From contig NZ_JAIFKJ010000095.1 of assembly GCF_019695415.1 (NCBI RefSeq), positions 3,401 through 11,393 of the forward strand: a DNA stretch of 7,993 nucleotides. The letters run 5' to 3'. Shown piece by piece: positions 1 to 4,810 of this stretch. How positions within the stretch are numbered: the first letter of the stretch is position 1; each line of letters opens with the position of its first letter. This DNA is from Thiohalocapsa sp. (GTDB lineage: Bacteria > Pseudomonadota > Gammaproteobacteria > Chromatiales > Chromatiaceae). A model generated the notes under the pieces. The model was not told the origin of the DNA, searched no databases, and saw nothing but the letters and a program-made list of their open reading frames with translations. The position numbers were made by a program, and so were the translations under genes.

Positions 1-410
1 AAGGAGGCATCCGGCAGGTCCTCGGCGGTGGCCGACGAGCGCACGGCCCATGAGGCGGTCTCGTTGCCATCTTGGCCGACGAGCTCGTGGTAGGCAGCCT
101 CGATGTCGGCGTCCAGGCGCGCCGGGAAGGGCTGCTCGATGATCCAGCCGCGGATCTTTGGCCCCGCCTCGCTGAGCGCGGCGATGTCGTCGACATCCAG
201 CTGCTCCAGCTCGGCCGCGATGCGCTCGGCGAGCCCGCTGGCGGAGAGGAATTCCCGGTACGCCGCAGCCGTGGTCGCGAAGCCGCCGGGCACCCGCACG
301 CCCACCGCGGTCAGATGTTGGATCATCTCCCCGAGCGATGCGTTCTTGCCGCCGACGATGCCGACATCGTCCATGCCCAGCTCGGAAAGCCAACGTACGG
401 TCTCGGTCAT
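1..410 (-). CDS. ppsA: Phosphoenolpyruvate synthase, N-terminal part (runs off left edge)
   Basis: PEP synthase converts pyruvate, ATP and water to phosphoenolpyruvate, AMP and phosphate, feeding gluconeogenesis in the cytoplasm. Only the first 136 codons are present; the full protein is about 800 residues. The visible part is the N-terminal ATP-binding (PPDK-type ATP-grasp) domain. It opens with a WLSELGMDDVGIVGGKNASLGEM segment (residues 7-29, with Lys22), then VPGGFATTAAAYREFL (40-54), and ends in RSSATAEDLPDAS (124-136), the family's nucleotide-binding signature. These match E. coli PpsA closely in order and spacing, including its short N-terminus before the GGKNASLGEM block. The ATG at 410 is preceded by GAGG nine bases upstream (420-423). 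The gene is divergent from the amidotransferase at 586. The ppsR regulatory gene that often neighbours ppsA is not visible here. The central His-phosphotransfer and C-terminal TIM-barrel domains lie outside the window. Confidence 0.95.
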   Translation of the reverse strand, partial: MTETVRWLSELGMDDVGIVGGKNASLGEMIQHLTAVGVRVPGGFATTAAAYREFLSASGLAERIAAELEQLDVDDIAALSEAGPKIRGWIIEQPFPARLDADIEAAYHELVGQDGNETASWAVRSSATAEDLPDAS

Positions 411-585
411 CGCAGCATGCCTCGGCGCTGTAGTCTGGGTGCAGGAACGTGCAGGGCTTGATGCAAAGGGCAGCAGACGGTTGCAGTTCGCCCGGTCGCT
501 CACGTAACCTGCCTGACGTAATCCGGCAATATAGCCGAACGACAGGGCCACCGGGACGACTGGTGTCAATGGTCAGGATTGGCTG
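411..585. promoter_or_regulatory. Divergent intergenic region between ppsA and the amidotransferase gene
   Basis: This 175-nt gap must hold the start signals for both divergent genes. An AT-rich patch at 528-535 gives a TATATT on the minus strand and an overlapping TATAGC on the plus strand, either of which could be a -10 element. No good -35 partner lies at 16-18 nt for either, so promoter placement is a guess. The hexamer ACGTAA occurs twice in direct orientation (502-507 and 516-521), 14 bp start to start. It lies just beside the AT-rich patch, so it could be a regulator site, or chance. A ribosome binding site AGGA (575-578) precedes the plus-strand gene. No Cra/FruR-like palindrome, as known for enterobacterial ppsA, was seen. 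Confidence 0.35.
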
Positions 586-1278
586 ATGCGCATCCTTGTG
601 CTCCAGCATGTCCCTTTCGAGGGGCCTGCGGCCATCGCAGATTGGGCCTCGCGTCGAGGCCACCCGCTCGACATCTGCCGTTTGTATGCCGGCGATCCCT
701 TGCCGGCGCCGACGGATTTCGACCGTCTCGTCGTCATGGGCGGGCCCATGGGGGTCGGTGACACCGAGGCTTATCCGTGGCTCGTGGCCGAGCAGGCGTT
801 CATCGCCGATGCCGTCGCGGCCGGCAAGTCCGTGGTGGGGATCTGCTTGGGAGCGCAGCTCATTGCTGCTGCCCTTGGGGCGCGGGTGTACCGCAACGCG
901 CACGTGGAAATCGGCTGGCACCCCATTCGGTTGACGGCCCAGGCGCAGCGCCTCGACCTCTGCGAAGGCCTGCCCGTGGAGCAGATGGTCTACCACTGGC
1001 ACGGCGACACCTTCGATCTGCCGGCGGGTGCCCTGCAGCTGGCGCAGAGCGAAGCCTGCACGCATCAGGCCTTCCTCGTGGAGGATCGGGTGCTGGGGCT
1101 CCAGTGTCACCTCGAGTCCACTCCCGAGAGCGTGCGCGCCCTGTGTGATGCATGCGGCGAGGAGCTCGTGCCGGATCGCTGGGTGCAGACGGCCGCCGAG
1201 ATGCGTGCAGCGGGCCCCGAGGTCTACACCGGCATCGGCCGCACACTCGAAACGCTGCTGGATCGGCTGCCCGCCTGA
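586..1278 (+). CDS. Class I glutamine amidotransferase-like protein (GMP synthase-type GATase domain)
   Basis: This 230-residue protein is a single class I glutamine amidotransferase (GATase1) domain. The domain hydrolyses glutamine to ammonia in many synthases, or acts on glutamyl compounds when it stands alone. The triad is visible: the nucleophile elbow GICLGAQ with Cys87, and His175 and Glu177 in QCHLEST. The VVMGGPMGV loop (49-57) supplies the oxyanion region, and YHWHGDTFDLP (136-146) is the typical strand-loop before the His-Glu motif. Length fits the free-standing GMP synthase-like GATase family (YfeJ type). There is no attached or neighbouring synthetase domain, so the acceptor substrate cannot be told; it is not guaA, trpG, pabA, carA or puuD by its context or motifs. 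The ATG at 586 follows AGGA with seven bases between, supporting this start. It is divergent from ppsA and separated by 136 nt from the next gene, so probably its own transcript. Confidence 0.88.
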   Translation: MRILVLQHVPFEGPAAIADWASRRGHPLDICRLYAGDPLPAPTDFDRLVVMGGPMGVGDTEAYPWLVAEQAFIADAVAAGKSVVGICLGAQLIAAALGARVYRNAHVEIGWHPIRLTAQAQRLDLCEGLPVEQMVYHWHGDTFDLPAGALQLAQSEACTHQAFLVEDRVLGLQCHLESTPESVRALCDACGEELVPDRWVQTAAEMRAAGPEVYTGIGRTLETLLDRLPA

Positions 1279-1414
1279 GCCCGCGGCGCGGCGGCGCACG
1301 CGCTGGGGGCGGTCCGGTCGACGCGATCCCGAGGTTGCGGAACATCACCGAGCCCGGGCAGCCTAAACGGCATCCGCACGCAGCCAGTCGCAACGGCGCG
1401 AGACGCCCCAGACC

Positions 1415-2005
1415 ATGCAGCAACGCACGCAACTGATACTGACCGCCACGGCCACATTTTTTGCTGGCCTGCTCACCGGCGCCACCGTCTTCTCCGATGT
1501 CCTGCGCGAGGCGCCGCCCGTCCCGGAGCCGGCGTCGGTCCCGGAAATGGTCTCGGAGCCGCCGTCTGCCGAAGAGGCAGTGCCGGATGTCGCTTCGGTG
1601 ACAGTGCCGGCGTCCGCGCCCGAGCCGCCGCAGGATGCCGAGCCCGATACCGAGCCGGCGCTGTCCGCCGTGTCGCCTGAGGTGACCGACGCCCTGGCGG
1701 CGCGCATCGAGGAGCTCACCGACGGCTGGGGCCGCATGCAGGCGGAGCTGGCGGAGCTGCGTCAACGCGTGGCGCGGGTGGAGCGTGATGCCGCTGAGCC
1801 GGACGCCGAGTCCGCTGACGGACAGCGCCGCCGGCCGGCATCGCCGGCGGAGCAGCGCGCTGCCCTGCTGCGCGCTGGCGTAACGGCCGAGGTGGCGGAC
1901 GACCTCATCTGGCCGCGCTCGCAGTTGTCGCTGGCCACGCCGGATCTGCGCGCCGAAGCCGCCCGCGACGGTTGGCTCAGCCCCCACCGCTACCGAGAGG
2001 CCTAG
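1415..2005 (+). CDS. N-terminal product of the interrupted PDZ gene: anchored Pro/Glu-rich coiled-coil protein
   Basis: If TAG is read as a stop, this 196-residue protein is what the gene makes. Residues 6-28 form a single hydrophobic helix after a short MQQRTQ start and look like an uncleaved signal anchor placing the rest in the periplasm. Residues 31-88 are rich in Pro, Glu, Ala and Val with little predicted structure. Residues 88-127 carry Leu/Ala/Glu/Arg heptad-like spacing (ARIEELTDGWGRMQ, ELAELRQRVARVE) typical of a coiled coil. Residues 143-194 look helical, with LLRAGVTAEVADDLIW. No enzyme motif is seen. The start is not strongly supported: the best upstream purine run is GAGA at 1400-1403, eleven bases away. 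The truncated product lacks the PDZ domain encoded downstream in the same frame, so it is probably non-functional or altered. Confidence 0.55.
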   Translation: MQQRTQLILTATATFFAGLLTGATVFSDVLREAPPVPEPASVPEMVSEPPSAEEAVPDVASVTVPASAPEPPQDAEPDTEPALSAVSPEVTDALAARIEELTDGWGRMQAELAELRQRVARVERDAAEPDAESADGQRRRPASPAEQRAALLRAGVTAEVADDLIWPRSQLSLATPDLRAEAARDGWLSPHRYREA

Positions 2006-2350
2006 CGCCCCCACAACGCACACACGGCGGCCAACGAGGATGCGATCGGCCTCGATGCCTATGATCGGTATCTCTACGAAACCGGTCAGCCGAACCGTGT
2101 CGCCGTGGACTCGGTGATACCCGGCTCCGCGGGGGAGGAGGGTGGTCTCCAACCGGGCGATGTCATCGAGCGCTATGGGGACGCCCAGGTATTGGAATTC
2201 CAGGACCTGCGCGAGGCCACCAGCGCGGGTGCCCGCGGGGAGCTGGTGCCGGTGACGGTGCGCCGCGACGGTCAGGTGCTCGAGATCTGGCTGCAGCGCG
2301 GTCCCATCGGCATCGGGCTGGACGCCACGCGCGTGGCGCCCGACAGCTGA
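1415..2350 (+). pseudogene. Membrane-anchored coiled-coil/PDZ protein interrupted by an in-frame TAG
   Basis: Reading from the ATG at 1415, one frame stays open to the TGA at 2348-2350 except for a single TAG at 2003-2005 (codon 197 of 311). The frame is unchanged on both sides, so this is a nonsense change rather than a frameshift. Before the stop come an N-terminal hydrophobic anchor, a Pro/Glu-rich linker, a coiled coil and a helical region. After it come an acidic/aromatic segment with YDRYLYETGQPNRV (216-229), then a PDZ domain of about residues 230-300 with the VIPGSAGEEGGLQPGDVIERY core (235-255) and a closing RGPIGIGL strand. This anchor-coil-PDZ layout makes sense only as one protein, probably periplasmic and scaffold-like; there is no protease domain. 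The C-terminal part could be translated alone only from a GTG such as that at 2105, which would cut into the PDZ fold and has no clear ribosome binding site. A recent point mutation, a sequencing error or amber readthrough are all possible. Confidence 0.7.
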
Positions 2351-2356
2351 CCGAGG

Positions 2357-2369
2357 CCCCGCCGCGGGG
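2357..2369 (+). terminator. Weak candidate hairpin after the PDZ gene
   Basis: CCCCG (2357-2361) can pair with CGGGG (2365-2369) around a CCG loop, beginning six bases after the TGA of the PDZ reading frame. It is short, and no T-run follows, so it is at best a weak or Rho-assisted end signal. Such G+C stems are also common by chance in this DNA. Confidence 0.22.
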
Positions 2370-2617
2370 ACGAACCTGGCTTTGCGGCCCGGAGGGTACG
2401 CGTCAGGACGATTTCCGGGTTGAATGCTGGGTTTTCGTCTGCATGTCGGCTGGTGTCATTCATTGGCAGCACTGTGATCCAATCAGAAGCACCGGCAGCG
2501 ACAGCTCCGCGGCAGCCCCTTCGGATTGCGGTGTGGCCGTCATTTATGCCCCCGCAGCAATGCCTCCGCGGCGACAGCACAGGGCCGCTGCAAGGCTCCA
2601 AACCTAGGTCAAAGCCC
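2370..2617. other. Intergenic stretch upstream of the MbcA/ParS-like gene
   Basis: About 250 nt lacking a convincing gene. The frame of the downstream gene stays open back to an ATG at 2420, but the extra 66 residues have no family resemblance and no good ribosome binding site, so I treat them as non-coding. The base composition is less G+C-rich than the flanking genes, as expected for regulatory DNA. I could not place a promoter: no hexamer pair with proper spacing stood out. Confidence 0.5.
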
Positions 2618-3037
2618 ATGACAGAGCTCACCACCGAAGAACGCCACAGCATGACCCGAAAGGTCATGAGCATGCTCGAGAGCTGGAACCTGAGCGCCCA
2701 GGACATGATCCGCCTGCTGCAGCTGCCGGAGTCCGTGAAGGCGCGCAACTTGGCCCGCTTCCGCGAAGAAGAGGCCTTCCCCGTGGACGTCAATGTGGAT
2801 CGCCGGGTTGCTTACTTGCTGCGCATCGAGGAGGCACTGCATACCTATTTTCCGCGCAACCCGGAAATGCGCGACATGTGGATGAAGCGCGGCAACAAGC
2901 AGTTCGGTAAGCGTGCCCCGATCGCCGTGCTCGTCGAGGACGGTGAGAGCGGGCTCATCTCCGTGCTGTCCCATCTCGATTGCACCTTCGCCTGGGACCT
3001 CACCGGCTCCAAGAGTGAGTACAGCACGGCCGGCTGA
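2618..3037 (+). CDS. Solitary Xre/MbcA/ParS-type antitoxin-like protein (DUF2384-like C-terminus)
   Basis: This 139-residue protein resembles the antitoxin half of RES-Xre/MbcT-MbcA-type toxin-antitoxin pairs. Residues about 13-45 (MTRKVMSMLESWNLSAQDMI, then LLQLPE) look like a degenerate Xre-type helix-turn-helix. Residues about 62-127 fit the MbcA/ParS C-terminal toxin-binding domain: an AYLLRIEEALHTYF helix, MRDMWMKRGNKQFGKRAPIAVL with the Trp-Asn-x-x-Phe-Gly-x-Arg-x-Pro pattern, and GLISVLSHLD. The ATG at 2618 has AGGT eight bases upstream; an internal ATG at 2651 is less well supported. The expected toxin, a RES-domain protein of about 150-200 residues with conserved Arg, Glu and Ser, is absent on either side. 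It may therefore be an orphan antitoxin, a domesticated regulator, or a relative with another partner. DNA-binding autoregulation is typical of the family but is not shown here. Confidence 0.75.
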   Translation: MTELTTEERHSMTRKVMSMLESWNLSAQDMIRLLQLPESVKARNLARFREEEAFPVDVNVDRRVAYLLRIEEALHTYFPRNPEMRDMWMKRGNKQFGKRAPIAVLVEDGESGLISVLSHLDCTFAWDLTGSKSEYSTAG

Positions 3038-3116
3038 GCAAGGGCAGGCCCCTAGGTGCCAACCTCATGGCTGACTGCGGCCGCGTCGGCGCTACGGTGC
3101 CGGCTTGGGGTTCCGG

Positions 3117-3122
3117 TATCAT
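3117..3122 (+). promoter_or_regulatory. Possible -10 element upstream of the lipoprotein gene
   Basis: TATCAT differs at one position from the sigma-70 -10 consensus and lies 33 nt before the lipoprotein start codon. The sequence 16-18 nt upstream is a poor -35 match, so the call is weak. Confidence 0.22.
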
Positions 3123-3141
3123 CCTTGGATCAGAGACAGAT

Positions 3142-3145
3142 GGAG
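3142..3145 (+). promoter_or_regulatory. Ribosome binding site fixing the lipoprotein start
   Basis: GGAG lies ten bases before the ATG at 3156. It supports this start over an upstream in-frame ATG at 3105, which would add 17 residues ahead of an already long n-region and has no such site. Confidence 0.6.
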
Positions 3146-3155
3146 ACCCGGACGC

Positions 3156-3644
3156 ATGACTGCTCCATACATCACCGATGTCAGTCCGCGCCGGCGCTCG
3201 GCAGCTCGTCCGTTCCTCGCATGGCTTACCTACGGCCTCTTCCTGATCACGGTGCTGCTGGCAGGCTGCGCCGCTCCGCCCGAAGATGCGCAAAGCGAAG
3301 CCCTCAACGCCGATCCGGGCCGGGCCCCATTTGATCCCGTTCCATTGCCTGCCGGTGATAGCGCCGGCGCCGACCCGCTGGCCGTGGCCCAGGACCTCTT
3401 CGGGATGACTGAGGCCGTGGAAGGCAACTACTCGGAAAGCGCAGAACTATTGTCGGAGACCGACGACCAGCAAGTGGTTCTGTTCACCCAGGTGGGGTTG
3501 CCGGATGATTCCGTGCGCGGCCAGCGCCATCGCCTGGAGTTCGAGCCGCAAGGTGCCGACTGGCAGCTCACCTGGGCCGGCCTCCAGGTGCAGTGTTGGC
3601 CCGGGCGTGGACATGAGGACTGGGGTACGGCGCCCTGCGGCTGA
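3156..3644 (+). CDS. Small predicted lipoprotein of unknown function
   Basis: This 162-residue protein has a lipoprotein signal: a long basic n-region (PRRRSAARP, 11-19), a hydrophobic core LAWLTYGLFLITVLLAG (21-37) and Cys38 in an LLAGC lipobox. The residue after the cysteine is Ala rather than Asp, so by the +2 rule it should be sorted to the outer membrane. After the cysteine, residues 39-72 are Pro/Asp/Ala-rich and probably flexible. The folded part, about 73-162, contains LAVAQDLFG, then DDSVRGQRHRLEFEPQGADW (117-136) and LTWAGLQVQCWPGRGHEDW (138-156), ending in APCG. Cys147 and Cys161 could form a disulphide. The C-terminal pattern (D-D-S-V-R-G-x-R-x-R-L-E-F, then C-x-P-G-R-G-H-x-D-W) looks like a conserved signature of an uncharacterised proteobacterial family; I cannot assign a function. 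It stands alone, 118 nt after the MbcA/ParS-like gene and convergent with the patatin gene. Confidence 0.78.
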   Translation: MTAPYITDVSPRRRSAARPFLAWLTYGLFLITVLLAGCAAPPEDAQSEALNADPGRAPFDPVPLPAGDSAGADPLAVAQDLFGMTEAVEGNYSESAELLSETDDQQVVLFTQVGLPDDSVRGQRHRLEFEPQGADWQLTWAGLQVQCWPGRGHEDWGTAPCG

Positions 3645-3650
3645 CCATGG

Positions 3651-3677
3651 ACGCGCGCCGCATGCGGCGCAGCGCGT
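3651..3677. repeat. GC-rich palindrome between convergent genes
   Basis: GCGCCGCATGCGGCGC (3655-3670) is a perfect 16-bp inverted repeat. It extends outward through ACGC (3651-3654) pairing with GCGT (3674-3677) if three bases bulge. It begins seven bases after the lipoprotein stop and lies in the convergent gap before the patatin stop on the other strand. A bidirectional transcription end or mRNA-stabilising hairpin is plausible, but no T-run follows on either side, and as a hairpin the centre must open to leave a loop. Confidence 0.4.
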
Positions 3678-3794
3678 GAGGTTCAGTGAAAGTCCGCTGG
3701 GACCACAATTCTTAACGGGCGCAGTCGACCGCTCTTTGGCGGCATTCCCCTGCGGCGCAGCGGAGCCGGTAGCATGTCGGGGCGAAGTCCAAGC

Positions 3795-4766
3795 TCAGGA
3801 CGGCGCTGCTCGGATTGAGTGGGTCAGGTTTGACAGCGCGTCGAGGGATTCCTCCATGGCCGCCTCGCCGATGCGGATCAGCTCCTCGGCCCGGTCGAAC
3901 TCCCCGTGGAAGATGTGTCCCACCCGCGGCGTGACTGTGAGCGCCGCCGGGTCGGCAGCATTCTGTTGCAGGGAGAGCTGTCGCAGCGCCAGGGCGCTGG
4001 AGGCGAGTGCGACGGCGATTAGGCTCGGCTCGTCGGCCCAGGCGCGCAACCGGCGCAGCAGGGGCCAGCCTCGCAAGCGGCGCGGCACGGCCGCCCAGAG
4101 GCGCGCACGGATGCCGTGCCTTTGCCCCTCCGGCAGCAGGTGGTCACGCAGGCCGACGGTGGCGGCGACGCCCTCGAAGTCCGCGGTGACGTCGACGCCA
4201 ACGACGATATCAGCGCCCAGTGCCCGCGTGGCGGCCACGGGCACGTTCGCCACCAGCCCGCCGTCCACCAGCAGGTGGCCGCCGACCCGCACCGGCGCGA
4301 ACACCGCGGGCAACGAGATGGATGCGCGCACCGCGGTGACCAGGTCTCCCGCGGTTGCCGTCCAGGCGGCACCGGTGCCGAGGTCTGTGGCCACGGCCGC
4401 GAAGGGGATCGGCAGGTCTTCGATGCGTTGCTCGCCGAAGTGGCGCCGCAGCTCGCGCTCGATGGCTCTGCCCTCCAGCACCCCGCTGCCGCCGAGTTGG
4501 AAGTCGGTCAGGCGCAGCACCCGGCGCCAGTTGACCTCCCGCGCCAGCGCCTCCAGCAGATCCAGCTTGCCGGCGGCGTAGGCGGCACCGACGACAGCAC
4601 CCATGGACGTCCCGCTGACAACGCCCGGAGCCAGCCCAGCGCGCTCCAGCACGCGCAGCACGCCGATGTGCGCCAAGCCCAGGGCGGCCCCACCGCCAAG
4701 GGCGATGCCCAGCTTCGAGTGGCGGGGTTCGAGCACCGAGGCGCCGGCCGCAGGCGTGCCCTGCAT
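3795..4766 (-). CDS. RssA-like patatin-family phospholipase
   Basis: A 323-residue protein of the patatin-like phospholipase/NTE family, closest in pattern to bacterial RssA. Patatins are serine acyl hydrolases acting on phospholipids or lysophospholipids with a Ser-Asp dyad. Visible parts: the glycine-rich oxyanion loop LGGGAALGLAHIGVL (23-37), nucleophile Ser54 in GTSMG (52-56), RASISLPAVFAPV (147-159) and the catalytic Asp168 in LLVDGGLVANVPV (165-177). After this comes RALGADIVVGVDV, as in E. coli RssA. The oxyanion loop has Leu29 where most relatives have Arg or Lys. There is no signal peptide or membrane helix, so it is cytoplasmic or peripherally membrane-bound. The C-terminal third (about 230-323) is Arg/Leu-rich and helical with no known motif. 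The start is the ATG at 4766, which has GAGG eight bases upstream; an in-frame TTG two codons earlier is less likely. It follows the EF-G-like gene by 44 nt on the same strand, so they are probably co-transcribed. Confidence 0.9.
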   Translation of the reverse strand: MQGTPAAGASVLEPRHSKLGIALGGGAALGLAHIGVLRVLERAGLAPGVVSGTSMGAVVGAAYAAGKLDLLEALAREVNWRRVLRLTDFQLGGSGVLEGRAIERELRRHFGEQRIEDLPIPFAAVATDLGTGAAWTATAGDLVTAVRASISLPAVFAPVRVGGHLLVDGGLVANVPVAATRALGADIVVGVDVTADFEGVAATVGLRDHLLPEGQRHGIRARLWAAVPRRLRGWPLLRRLRAWADEPSLIAVALASSALALRQLSLQQNAADPAALTVTPRVGHIFHGEFDRAEELIRIGEAAMEESLDALSNLTHSIRAAPS

Positions 4767-4774
4767 CGTCAATG

Positions 4775-4778
4775 CCTC
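4775..4778 (-). promoter_or_regulatory. Ribosome binding site deciding the patatin start
   Basis: On the minus strand GAGG lies eight bases before the ATG at 4766, an ideal spacing, and only two bases before the alternative TTG at 4772. This favours the ATG. It sits within the 44-nt gap after the EF-G-like stop codon, so the patatin has its own translation start inside a shared message. Confidence 0.6.
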
Positions 4779-4810
4779 GCCCCTCGCCGCTCGATACTCC
4801 CCCCTCGTGA

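Noticed and set aside
860..2152. Long open frame on the minus strand, 430 codons
   Set aside because: It lies antisense to the amidotransferase and PDZ genes, is extremely Arg/Gly/Ala-rich with no domain pattern, and is explained by few stops in GC-rich DNA.
1415..2350. Frameshift as the cause of the split PDZ gene
   Set aside because: Both halves are in the same reading frame with no stop other than the TAG, so no net shift is needed.
2420..2617. N-terminal extension of the MbcA/ParS-like protein
   Set aside because: The frame is open, but the extra 66 residues have no fold pattern and the ATG at 2618 has a reasonable ribosome binding site.
3505..4581. 358-codon open frame on the plus strand
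   Set aside because: It overlaps the end of the lipoprotein and runs antisense to the patatin; Ser/Arg/Pro-rich low-complexity translation typical of a shadow frame.
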